Virus record (IMG/VR): IMGVR_UViG_3300043410_002110
Coordinates: 1-44,139 of that record
Length of the DNA: 44,139 bases
Strand: one strand, 5' to 3'
From: a virus
Shown: positions 1 to 6,521 of the stretch, in pieces
How the letters are laid out: each line of letters begins with the position of its first letter
Numbering within the stretch: the stretch's first letter is position 1
The notes under the pieces: generated by a model
The model's input: the letters and a program-made list of their open reading frames with translations, nothing else
Databases searched by the model: none
Told to the model about the DNA's origin: nothing
Position numbers and translations under genes: made by a program

Positions 1-127
1 GGCAAAAAAAAACGCCTAATTAATAGGCGTTTTTAATCAGTTTTTTGCGCATTCCAGACTAACTGATTAATGCTGTATAGAACTGTAACTAGCGTAATTA
101 TTTTATCACTATCCTAAGTATTTAGCG
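1..127. repeat. 127-bp terminal direct repeat, copy 1
   Basis: Bases 1-127 are identical to 44013-44139. A 127-bp exact overlap is what de Bruijn assemblers leave on a circular contig with k=127, so this is most simply an assembly overlap showing a circular or terminally redundant molecule, not a biological repeat of that length. It contains a terminator (8-34) and the last codons of the 109-369 gene. Confidence 0.95.
8..34. terminator. Bidirectional intrinsic terminator
   Basis: An 11-bp perfect stem (AAAAACGCCTA / TAGGCGTTTTT) with a 5-nt loop, preceded by nine A's on the plus strand and so followed by a U-run on the minus strand. It ends the Rha to minor-head unit and separates it from the late head operon. 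The second copy lies at 44020-44046. Confidence 0.85.
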
Positions 128-369
128 TGTCTAACTCGTTGTACATAATTAAGATATTTCTCCATGTATTCTTTTAGGTCTTGTTCGGCTTCTATCAATG
201 CCGTTTCCTGCCATTTTTTATGTAATTCTGGGCCACTTACGCATTCAGCATCTAAACATACACCACCGCTTAAACTGGTTTTTATAAAAGGCAAATTTAT
301 AATTTCTGAATAAGTCGATAGATTTAATGTATACGGCTCGCATTTTACGTTTAGCTTTCTAATTCTCAT
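109..369 (-). CDS. Hypothetical protein, 86 aa
   Basis: Family not recognised. The ATG at 369 overlaps the stop of the upstream minor head gene as ATGA, so it is translationally coupled and co-transcribed. The middle carries a charged, probably helical segment (residues 50-75, rich in E and K). It is the last gene before the 8-34 terminator. Its position after a minor head protein suggests a small head or host-interaction protein, but nothing in the sequence proves this. Confidence 0.7.
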   Translation of the reverse strand: MRIRKLNVKCEPYTLNLSTYSEIINLPFIKTSLSGGVCLDAECVSGPELHKKWQETALIEAEQDLKEYMEKYLNYVQRVRHAKYLG

Positions 370-1142
370 CGTTTCAAATACTCCATACCTTTTTTAGTCA
401 GGTTCTCATCGGGTAATCGATTTAGTTTGTAGTAATAACTGTAATCACACTGACAAAATGGTTCTTGAGATGGCATAGTTATCTCATCGGTGTATGTACC
501 TTTTACTAATCCCAATTTATCCGCCCAGCTATCACGGATTATAAAAAATTGTCCGTCTCTTTCGGCATGGTCTTTTCTAAAATCATAACCTGGTCGTCTA
601 AAATGACTGTGCCATTGCCCCGCTATAGCCCCTGAATCCACCGCCACAATATCTTTAATATTAGCCACTAGCTTAGCGGCTTGATCGATTGAACATCTAC
701 GCTCTATAAATGACATTTGACTAAGCGATTTTTTAATGCCTTGTTTTAGCTCAACCTTGTCGGTCACATCACCGCCGCCTATTGGTATAGACGTTGACCA
801 CCCGACAAACCGCCTTAGGGTTTCGTTTACTGCCTGTTCTTTGCGTAGTTTGATAAGGCTGGACGCTGACAGTATTCGCCTGTCAAGTTCACCGTAAAGA
901 CTTTGTTTAATCTGTTGCTTTCTAAATAGCGGTATCTGGTCATTTAACTTTTGTAACGCTTTACCCACTTTAGGCGTGTAGGATGCTTTTAAGCGTTCAA
1001 TCAACTTTTCATCGGGTTCCTGTCCCAACTCAATAGCCGCCTTGATTTGCTTAATCCAACTCTCGACACGTTCAGCACTATCAAAACCATGCTCTTCAAT
1101 GTCTTTAATTGCCGCTGTAAGTAACTCGTTAACTGTTCGCAT
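366..1142 (-). CDS. Phage minor head / head morphogenesis protein (Mu gpF / SPP1 gp7-like)
   Basis: About 258 aa. The N-terminal two thirds are helical and charged. The C-terminal part has the pattern seen at the end of minor head proteins: GQWHSH near residue 180, then a D/H-rich stretch, then a CQCDYSYY cysteine segment. These proteins sit inside or at the portal vertex and help packaging or ejection. I chose the ATG at 1142, two bases after the upstream stop; a TTG at 1154 would add four residues. It is separated from the portal gene by the Rha unit and the secreted gene, which is unusual because portal and minor head genes normally adjoin. Confidence 0.7.
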   Translation of the reverse strand: MRTVNELLTAAIKDIEEHGFDSAERVESWIKQIKAAIELGQEPDEKLIERLKASYTPKVGKALQKLNDQIPLFRKQQIKQSLYGELDRRILSASSLIKLRKEQAVNETLRRFVGWSTSIPIGGGDVTDKVELKQGIKKSLSQMSFIERRCSIDQAAKLVANIKDIVAVDSGAIAGQWHSHFRRPGYDFRKDHAERDGQFFIIRDSWADKLGLVKGTYTDEITMPSQEPFCQCDYSYYYKLNRLPDENLTKKGMEYLKR

Positions 1143-1143
1143 G

Positions 1144-1476
1144 TTAATAACCAATGATGTTTTTTACCGCTTCCGATTGACACAAGCTTGGATTAGTCCG
1201 CGCCACGTCCTGCACTTCTGCTTTTTGTGCGTTCACAATGTTAAGCATCTCTTGATTAGTGGGTTGTGGGCAATGTTTTGAAGACAGTAATCTATCCAGC
1301 TCCAAAGCCTTAGAGCCTCTAATACCACAAAATCCCTCTATCACCGCCACTTCTGCAAGTTCATTGTAAGTATACCCGCAAAAATCAGCATCCGCTTGAG
1401 TGTTTTTGTGGACAGGTTTAGCCTGTGCAGTTGTTGCAATCATTAAAGCGATTGCTGCTATAAGTAATGTTTTCAT
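1144..1476 (-). CDS. Secreted cysteine-containing small protein, signal peptide
   Basis: 110 aa from the ATG at 1476. Residues 1-19 form a classic Sec signal: MKT, a hydrophobic core, then TTAQA before KPVH, a signal peptidase I site. The mature part (about 90 aa) has four cysteines (FCGY, GFCG, KHCP, SLCQ), likely two disulfides, so it should fold in the periplasm. A GTG at 1548 would extend it, but that runs through the terminator hairpin and would destroy the signal peptide. It lies behind its own promoter (1599-1628) and a terminator/attenuator (1493-1537), like a moron gene. Superinfection exclusion or periplasmic lysis control are possible; neither is shown. Confidence 0.75.
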   Translation of the reverse strand: MKTLLIAAIALMIATTAQAKPVHKNTQADADFCGYTYNELAEVAVIEGFCGIRGSKALELDRLLSSKHCPQPTNQEMLNIVNAQKAEVQDVARTNPSLCQSEAVKNIIGY

Positions 1477-1486
1477 TTTATAAATC

Positions 1487-1592
1487 CCAATAAAAAACCC
1501 GCTATCACAATGCGGTAACATTATGACGCGGGTTTTTATAAAGTACACTGAATGACTTTTGAATTCGTGTTACCGCACATATTCAAAAATCT
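1487..1592 (-). ncRNA. Candidate short RNA or attenuator leader with pseudoknot
   Basis: A promoter (1599-1628, minus) would start RNA near 1592, and an intrinsic terminator ends it near 1490, giving a transcript of about 105 nt with no convincing reading frame. Bases 1577-1569 (TGCGGTAAC in the RNA) pair perfectly with 1519-1511 in the terminator loop. This could be a stable pseudoknotted sRNA, or a switch deciding read-through into the secreted gene at 1476. Confidence 0.45.
1493..1537 (-). terminator. Intrinsic terminator / attenuator upstream of the secreted gene
   Basis: Stem AAAAACCCGC / GCGGGTTTTT (1493-1502 with 1528-1537) with a 25-nt loop. On the minus strand it is followed by a T-run. 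The loop contains a 9-nt segment (1511-1519) that is the perfect complement of 1569-1577, upstream in the same transcript. Confidence 0.8.
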
Positions 1593-1598
1593 ATGGTT

Positions 1599-1628
1599 AG
1601 TTTAGCGCGTGTTTTTATTGGTTGTCAA
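1599..1628 (-). promoter_or_regulatory. Sigma70-like promoter (minus)
   Basis: Perfect -35 TTGACA (1628-1623), an 18-bp spacer and -10 TAAACT (1604-1599). It lies just after the 1641-1958 gene and fires toward the attenuator and the secreted gene. Confidence 0.6.
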
Positions 1629-1640
1629 TAATTCATCGCG

Positions 1641-1958
1641 TTACCAATTGCACGTTAATATTGTTTTTTTACCATTATCATAATAAATAATAATTTTTAC
1701 CGATGGATAAAAATCATCCTTATAATTTTCTAAGTCGGTAATATCTTTTACTGTAGGATTTATAGTTCCGTTTTTATCTTCCGCATCTACCCATCGCCAA
1801 CCGCAACATTCGCAATAATCACTTTCATCTATTCCAATTAGAGTTGCTTTTTCATTGGCTTTTTCTGAATTATCAGCTTCTATAATCACATATTCAGCAA
1901 CGTTTTCGTTTTTAACAATGTCGCCATGAACATTATTTTGTACAAAGGTAAAAAACAT
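1641..1958 (-). CDS. Small conserved phage protein with CxCC motif, 105 aa
   Basis: It begins with an FTFVQNN segment, then a beta-rich stretch (AEYVIIEAD), a helix (SEKANEKA) and YCECCGWRW at about residues 48-56. This layout occurs in many small phage proteins of unknown function. The paired cysteines could bind a metal. It starts two bases after the Rha stop, so it is in the same unit. No catalytic residues are evident. Confidence 0.75.
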   Translation of the reverse strand: MFFTFVQNNVHGDIVKNENVAEYVIIEADNSEKANEKATLIGIDESDYCECCGWRWVDAEDKNGTINPTVKDITDLENYKDDFYPSVKIIIYYDNGKKTILTCNW

Positions 1959-1960
1959 TT

Positions 1961-2626
1961 TTATTGTCCTGTTTTTAGTAAATTAGTTCGATGTTTCATT
2001 GCAAACGCAATTAATCTTTTTTTGCGCTCTTCATACTCGATACCAGACAATAAAAACGCTTCATTACGTTTTCGTACTTGTGCCAACAGTTCAATATCGG
2101 CATTTGATAACGCGGATTCATCGGCTGTTTTGTAATTGCCAGTTACTACACCATTGCATAATTTATTTTCACACATAAAATGCACTGGCTTTGTTTCTTT
2201 GCCTAAATCATGCCGCAATTCAATTAATGCCGTCATCATCGGGTTATGTGCGTTACGCTTGTCAGTTATTAAATCGGTTCGTGGCGGGTTAGCATAAAGT
2301 CGGTTAATTTCATTAAGAGCATCACGAAAGGCTTTTATAAATCGTGTGCGAATCAGTCTTGATTTATCGCCAGTAAATGACATTGCCAATTCTAAAAAGC
2401 CGTCTTCTGTAATATCAAACTTTTCACGGACTTTATTTGTTTCATCTACATAAGAGGATTGCACAAAAGTTTGCAGTCCGAATTTTCTTAATTCGTCATT
2501 TTCGCTATTAAGAAAAGCCTTTATTTTTTCGTGAACATAAGCAGGACGTTTATTAAATTCTTTTGCCACAATCAAAGAATCTGTAAAAGCCTTATTATTT
2601 TCTCTGTGTACTAATTCTGTTTGCAT
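1961..2626 (-). CDS. rha: Rha family phage regulatory protein
   Basis: 221 aa. Residues about 10-105 match the Rha domain (PF09669): a TDSLIVAKEF start, a KIKAFL helix, then the signature REKFDITEDGFLELAMSFTG followed by a helix ending in FIKAFRDALN. The C-terminal third is a separate helical domain (ELRHDLG, then YEERKKRLIAFA near the end). In lambdoid phages Rha affects lysogenic growth in hosts lacking IHF, so its presence hints at a temperate ancestry. It is transcribed from its own extended -10 promoter at 2714-2719, just after the portal operon terminator. Confidence 0.85.
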   Translation of the reverse strand: MQTELVHRENNKAFTDSLIVAKEFNKRPAYVHEKIKAFLNSENDELRKFGLQTFVQSSYVDETNKVREKFDITEDGFLELAMSFTGDKSRLIRTRFIKAFRDALNEINRLYANPPRTDLITDKRNAHNPMMTALIELRHDLGKETKPVHFMCENKLCNGVVTGNYKTADESALSNADIELLAQVRKRNEAFLLSGIEYEERKKRLIAFAMKHRTNLLKTGQ

Positions 2627-2659
2627 TTTATTACCCTAAAATGGTACTCGATAGGATAG

Positions 2660-2708
2660 TGTGGCATTCGTGCGAGTAATCACGTTTTCGGGAGCTACCC
2701 TAGCCACA
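2660..2708 (-). ncRNA. Structured leader element A (upstream of rha)
   Basis: In the minus-strand RNA, TGTGGC (2708-2703) pairs with GCCACA (2665-2660). Inside are GGG-TAGCT-CCC followed by CGAA, then a second hairpin CGTG/CACG. The layout (closing stem, GG..CC hairpin, CCGAA, then TAC and GCG or CGC) is shared with 31149-31200 and 36861-36916. The RNA would start at or one base inside the closing stem. Confidence 0.45.
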
Positions 2709-2713
2709 TAAAC

Positions 2714-2719
2714 ATTATA
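2714..2719 (-). promoter_or_regulatory. Extended -10 promoter for rha (minus)
   Basis: TATAAT preceded by TGG gives the extended -10 TGnTATAAT. A -35 is not evident because that position falls in the terminator stem. Predicted start about 2707. Confidence 0.65.
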
Positions 2720-2727
2720 CCATAAAA

Positions 2728-2751
2728 AAAGCCACTGCTTAGAGTGGCTTT
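2728..2751 (-). terminator. Intrinsic terminator of the terminase-portal operon
   Basis: A perfect 9-bp stem (AAAGCCACT / AGTGGCTTT) with a 6-nt loop, followed on the minus strand by a run of seven T's. The stop codon of the 35-aa frame at 2739-2846 lies in the loop. Confidence 0.85.
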
Positions 2752-2846
2752 AGTAAATCATCGCGCTGTTGTTTAGTTATCGCGCCCTGATTATAAGCAT
2801 TGATTACGGCGGCTATGTAATCTGGGTGTTGTCTAATGTCTTGCAT
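2739..2846 (-). CDS. Possible 35-aa protein overlapping the HTH gene
   Basis: From the ATG at 2846 this frame reads MQDIRQHPDYIAAV, then NQGAITKQQRDDLL, ending in KPL. It has a gene-like, helical composition and stops inside the terminator loop at 2739-2741. It overlaps the last 34 bases of the HTH gene in another frame, and no Shine-Dalgarno was seen. It could be a coupled small protein, or the true C-terminus of the HTH protein after a frameshift, since the frame stays open upstream through the HTH C-terminal region. Confidence 0.4.
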   Translation of the reverse strand: MQDIRQHPDYIAAVINAYNQGAITKQQRDDLLKPL

Positions 2847-2998
2847 TCGTACCAATTGTCTTGCAGTTGTGGTTCTTGTTGTAGTTTTACTTCACAGCCA
2901 AGGCGTACAACTTCATACAGCACTGGCTTATTCTTTTTCCAGTTGTGGAGCGTTTGTTTTGACACTCCACTTAAGCGGATTAGGTCGGCGGGTTTCAT
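2813..2998 (-). CDS. Small helix-turn-helix DNA-binding protein, 61 aa
   Basis: Residues 1-35 form a compact HTH: MKPADLIRLSGVS, then KQTLHNWKKNKP, where the second helix resembles recognition helices of Cro/MerR-like mini-regulators. The ATG at 2998 overlaps the portal stop as ATGA. The C-terminal 25 residues are polar and Q-rich. Encoded last in the packaging operon, it may feed back on the rha promoter just downstream; this is inferred from position. Confidence 0.65.
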   Translation of the reverse strand: MKPADLIRLSGVSKQTLHNWKKNKPVLYEVVRLGCEVKLQQEPQLQDNWYECKTLDNTQIT

Positions 2999-3546
2999 TT
3001 TTGAAATTTATCCGTTGCCGCTGATGTCAACAAAGAATTTATAACACCTTTTTTGCTTGGATTTAAAAGTTGGCTATTTAAATCAAAACCTTTGTTGTCA
3101 ATCCATTTTTTAGCACTATCAATGCTTTTTATGTCCTCAATGTTTGTCAGTATTTCGCCGATTAATGGCTTTATAACTGCATGGTTAGCCTCTGGAATGG
3201 CATCATAATTAATGTTATTTAAAAACGACTTAACATAATTAAGCTTTTTAAATGCTTTGTCTCTGATGCTGTTTGCCCACTCTACTTGTTTTTCAGTACC
3301 TACCAATGCAGGTTTGTTTTCGTTTTGAGATTCTTCAACCGCTTGCATAAAATTTTTACGCTGTTTGTCAGAAAACTCGCCGCCGCCATTTTGCGATATT
3401 GGCTTAATATCGCTACCCATTTCTTCCTTGATTGCATTATCAAGATGGAAATTAACATTACTGTCGTGGTGTTCAGTACCTTTTGTGTACTGAGCATTTT
3501 TTGCATTGTGTGGATAATGTTTTTCTAAAAAATCTGTTACGTTCAT
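2995..3546 (-). other. Possible internal translation product, 183 aa (portal residues 992-1174)
   Basis: An in-frame ATG at 3546 lies 8 bases after a GGAG (minus strand, 3586-3546 region), matching the spacing of other genes here. The Shine-Dalgarno is part of a 57-bp repeated hairpin element. The protein would start MNVTDFLEKHYP and carry the GTEKQVEWANSIR module. Separate expression is inferred. Confidence 0.35.
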
Positions 3547-6519
3547 TGTCTTGTCTCCAGTGTTCGCCTCGGATTGAGACGTTGGAGACATTGTTTCATG
3601 ATTTGATTGTGGAGTCAGGTTTGACTCTTCTGGAAAATTTCGCTTAAAACCATCACTTAACTCTAACCCATGTTTTTTTGATAAATCAGCTACTGCTTTT
3701 GCATGTTCTGACGGGATATAAAACAATCCGCTTTTAATGTATTTTGCTCCTTTTAATTTTTTCAAATCATCGTACATTTTTGAATTATGTCCATATTCAA
3801 CTTTTATTTTGCCCGCATCAGCACCTGACGTTAATACAGACGATTTATTACCGCCGCTATTAGACGCTGATTGTTGTTTTGCTGGAGCGGCTTGATTTTT
3901 GTAAAACTCTTTTTCTTTTTCTTTTTCAGCAAGATAAGCTGCATTTTTTTTATCCGCGTCTCTTCCGTATGCTTTGTGATTGATCTCAAATTTTTTGGCT
4001 TGCGATTCTAACCATTCGCCACCTACTCCGCCAAACTCATCGGTATTTTTGTTATAAAACCCTTTGTTTTTACTAACAAAATCTTTTATTTTTTCAAATT
4101 CATCTTTGTCTAATTTGCCACCATTCATTAATGTTCCGTCTTTGTTTATGCCAATTGCAGCCAGCGAGTCATTTAAAGACATAACGCTTTTTTCATGCTT
4201 GCCGTCCATTTGTGTTGACGTCATGCTTGCAATTGCTATTGCTGTATGACTTGGTTTTAAAAACAACGTGCTTTGTTTTTTGTCTGTTTTTACAGCATTT
4301 AAGATATTATTTGCGTTCATTTTAGCTTCTCCAGTGTGCGCCTCGGATTGAGACGTTGGAGACATTGTTTCATGATTTGATTGTTTTGTCAAATTATTTG
4401 ACTCGATTGGCTTATCAGTGGCGGATTGCTCGCTTTGCTTGGTTTCCTTAGCCTGCGACTGTTCACGCTCTGCATTTTTTCGCGCATTTATGTATGATTC
4501 CAAATCCATAGCGTTAGCAAGCATATTCCCGCCAGTAGTGTCTCGCTGGTTGTTTTTTCTTTGATTGCCGCCACCACCTTTTCCAGTTGGTGTGTTTTCC
4601 AAAGCCTTAAGTGATAATTTCTCGCCTTTAGCTTTCATGTCTTTGTGCATTTTTTCAAGCTCTGGAATAGTCGCCTTTGCATAATGTTCATTTACATGAT
4701 GATCTGATTCTAGCGTGTTCTTTTTTGGGCTGCTTTTTGCTGGTTCGTATTTTTCTGGATTGGCTAATTTATCGGCTTCTTTTTCTTTAGCTCTTTGCTC
4801 ATTCATTGCTCTTAGCCTTGCCGCGCCTTTTAATGGTTCTGGCTGTTCACGCTCGGCATTGGTCTCATACTTAGTAAACTTCTTAGTACCTTTCAAATCA
4901 CTGAGCTTTTTACCTTTTAAACCGCTCGCACCTTTTTCGATTGTGCCACCTGCCCCGACAAATACATGACTACCGCCGTTACCCTCTTCTCCACTTTCGC
5001 CATTAAGTGTTATCCAACCATCAGCATACGCAACAGAATCAGCATAGGCTGGCTGCTCATTGCTTTGTGGTTGTTGTTGCATCAATGCCAACTGTTGCGC
5101 TTGTTGTTGCTGTGCTTGCGCTTGTTGTTCAGCACTATATTGAATCAATAAGTCGGGATCAATCTCTAACGGATTAGGAAATAACAACTTGTTATCGTTT
5201 AGGTTAGTTTGTGCCCATTCCAATACAGCCCCTTGATTAACAGGGTCTAATTTGTCATACACCGCGCCTATTAAATCATTAATAGCTTTAAATTTAGTTT
5301 CTTCAACTTTAATCAACTCGCTATCGGGTTCTTTTAACAAGTTTTCCCATTCTGCACAAAATGACTTTTTCCAGCTATTAAAAGCCGCTTGCCAGGATAC
5401 GTCTTTATAACTAGGACAGCGCGGTTTAATAGTTTCATAAAATTCAGGATTCCATGCGCGATACATGACAATTTGATCAAAAAAATCATAGAGTGGTTGC
5501 AATTCATTTCTAAACCAGTCGATATATTCAGCAATTTCTTTTGCGTCTTCTGCACCTTCTCCAAAACCAGTGGCAAAGGTTTCGTTAGATAACAACTTGG
5601 CAGGCAATCCTGCGGCTGCGGCTATGTTCTCAAGTATGTTCTTACGGCTTGCGTCCATTGCTTGATTGACGTTAGTCATGTTAAGCGTCTCTACGCTGTC
5701 ATCAGTACCCATATCCAGCACGTTGCCAGTAGCCGCGCCTTTCAAAACTGTCCGTTTGAACTCACTGATTGCCAGCATAGTTTTATTGACAATAGTACCC
5801 GCCTTTTTAGTTTTCATGACTAACAAGCCAGCCTTAGTAGCCACGCTGTCATCAGTAATCATACTTCTAATGTATGACTTCATAGGGAACAATGAACGGG
5901 TAAATACAGACCTGCCCACATAGCCATAGCTTGACTGTGTGTAAGATAGGTAGATAGGTCGCTCATTCATGAACGTACAAACGCGCGAATGATGATAAGG
6001 CTTGCCTTGGCACGTTACCGAGTCAATACGTTGAAAGTCTACGCTGTTTGCATCTTGAGATAGAATAACGCTACCCGCTGTATTCAATGGGTCGAGTACG
6101 TTAAAAAAGATATTGAGTTTATACAGTTGTTCTAACGGTAGCGGCTCATTAGTTTTAGTCTTTTGTTCGGATTCTACGCCCTCATCATCAACGCCCATAA
6201 TTGCGCTACCAAAGCCGTAGATTCTGGCTTGACGTGCAATGTTGGCTATAATGCTATCGACTTTTAACGCGTTCCACTCGTCAACAAACGCCTTTACAAC
6301 CAAGTCCTCAGGACTATTAGGAACGGATAGTTTACGCGGTTTAGATAGGGCTTTAACAATCGGTAAATCGACTATTTTTGCCCCTAACGGGTGATGTAAA
6401 TACAGTTGTTTACATAACTGATAACCTAAATCAGAACCAACTTGTATGTTATCCGCCATTAATATGTCTAGTAATGGAGTCGTTAAGCCGCTGCCAGTTA
6501 TGTCAAGTTCTGCATTCAT
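2995..6519 (-). CDS. Composite portal protein (DUF1073-like) with long modular C-terminal extension
   Basis: 1174 aa, against roughly 450-550 for a usual portal. Residues 1-460 match the DUF1073 portal family: an HHPLGAKIVD helix, YGFGSAIMGVDD, and AAAGLPAKLLSNETFATGFGEG followed by a YDFFDQ segment. Residues 464-484 are Q-rich. Residues about 500-545 hold a WITLNG...HVFVGAGGTIEKG module seen in minor head proteins. Charged low-complexity sequence follows. Two copies of a QSNHETMSPTSQSEA linker precede in-frame methionines 734 and 992. Residues 734-960 contain a segment (KIKVEYGHNSKMYDDL to GLFYIPS) resembling HARP-like small domains; residues 992-1174 hold a GTEKQVEWANSIR module. The portal forms the DNA gateway at the head vertex and docks the terminase. 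It starts 3 bases after the terL stop. Later modules may also be made separately. Confidence 0.8.
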   Translation of the reverse strand: MNAELDITGSGLTTPLLDILMADNIQVGSDLGYQLCKQLYLHHPLGAKIVDLPIVKALSKPRKLSVPNSPEDLVVKAFVDEWNALKVDSIIANIARQARIYGFGSAIMGVDDEGVESEQKTKTNEPLPLEQLYKLNIFFNVLDPLNTAGSVILSQDANSVDFQRIDSVTCQGKPYHHSRVCTFMNERPIYLSYTQSSYGYVGRSVFTRSLFPMKSYIRSMITDDSVATKAGLLVMKTKKAGTIVNKTMLAISEFKRTVLKGAATGNVLDMGTDDSVETLNMTNVNQAMDASRKNILENIAAAAGLPAKLLSNETFATGFGEGAEDAKEIAEYIDWFRNELQPLYDFFDQIVMYRAWNPEFYETIKPRCPSYKDVSWQAAFNSWKKSFCAEWENLLKEPDSELIKVEETKFKAINDLIGAVYDKLDPVNQGAVLEWAQTNLNDNKLLFPNPLEIDPDLLIQYSAEQQAQAQQQQAQQLALMQQQPQSNEQPAYADSVAYADGWITLNGESGEEGNGGSHVFVGAGGTIEKGASGLKGKKLSDLKGTKKFTKYETNAEREQPEPLKGAARLRAMNEQRAKEKEADKLANPEKYEPAKSSPKKNTLESDHHVNEHYAKATIPELEKMHKDMKAKGEKLSLKALENTPTGKGGGGNQRKNNQRDTTGGNMLANAMDLESYINARKNAEREQSQAKETKQSEQSATDKPIESNNLTKQSNHETMSPTSQSEAHTGEAKMNANNILNAVKTDKKQSTLFLKPSHTAIAIASMTSTQMDGKHEKSVMSLNDSLAAIGINKDGTLMNGGKLDKDEFEKIKDFVSKNKGFYNKNTDEFGGVGGEWLESQAKKFEINHKAYGRDADKKNAAYLAEKEKEKEFYKNQAAPAKQQSASNSGGNKSSVLTSGADAGKIKVEYGHNSKMYDDLKKLKGAKYIKSGLFYIPSEHAKAVADLSKKHGLELSDGFKRNFPEESNLTPQSNHETMSPTSQSEANTGDKTMNVTDFLEKHYPHNAKNAQYTKGTEHHDSNVNFHLDNAIKEEMGSDIKPISQNGGGEFSDKQRKNFMQAVEESQNENKPALVGTEKQVEWANSIRDKAFKKLNYVKSFLNNINYDAIPEANHAVIKPLIGEILTNIEDIKSIDSAKKWIDNKGFDLNSQLLNPSKKGVINSLLTSAATDKFQK
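3554..3610 (-). repeat. 57-bp in-gene repeat, copy 2: Shine-Dalgarno-sequestering hairpin
   Basis: 56 of 57 bases are identical to 4328-4384. In the minus-strand RNA TCTCCA (3588-3583) pairs with TGGAGA (3559-3554), and inside it CGTCTC (3581-3576) pairs with GAGGCG (3570-3565) around loop AATCC. The GGAG of the internal ribosome site is within the stem, just before ATG 3546. Confidence 0.8.
4328..4384 (-). repeat. 57-bp in-gene repeat, copy 1: Shine-Dalgarno-sequestering hairpin
   Basis: Same element as 3554-3610, with one mismatch, placed before the in-frame ATG at 4320 (portal residue 734, MNANNILNAV). The 774-bp spacing is a multiple of three. Both copies read through as the same linker peptide in the long portal frame. 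Confidence 0.8.
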
Positions 6520-6521
6520 AA

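Noticed and set aside
1144-1548. 134-aa version of the secreted protein starting at a GTG (1548)
   Set aside because: It would translate through the terminator hairpin and push the signal peptide 24 residues inside the protein.
2995-6519. A true anti-CBASS Acb1 enzyme in the portal
   Set aside because: DUF1073 is sometimes named after Acb1-like proteins, but I see no paired HxT/S nuclease motifs; the N-terminal region reads as a portal.
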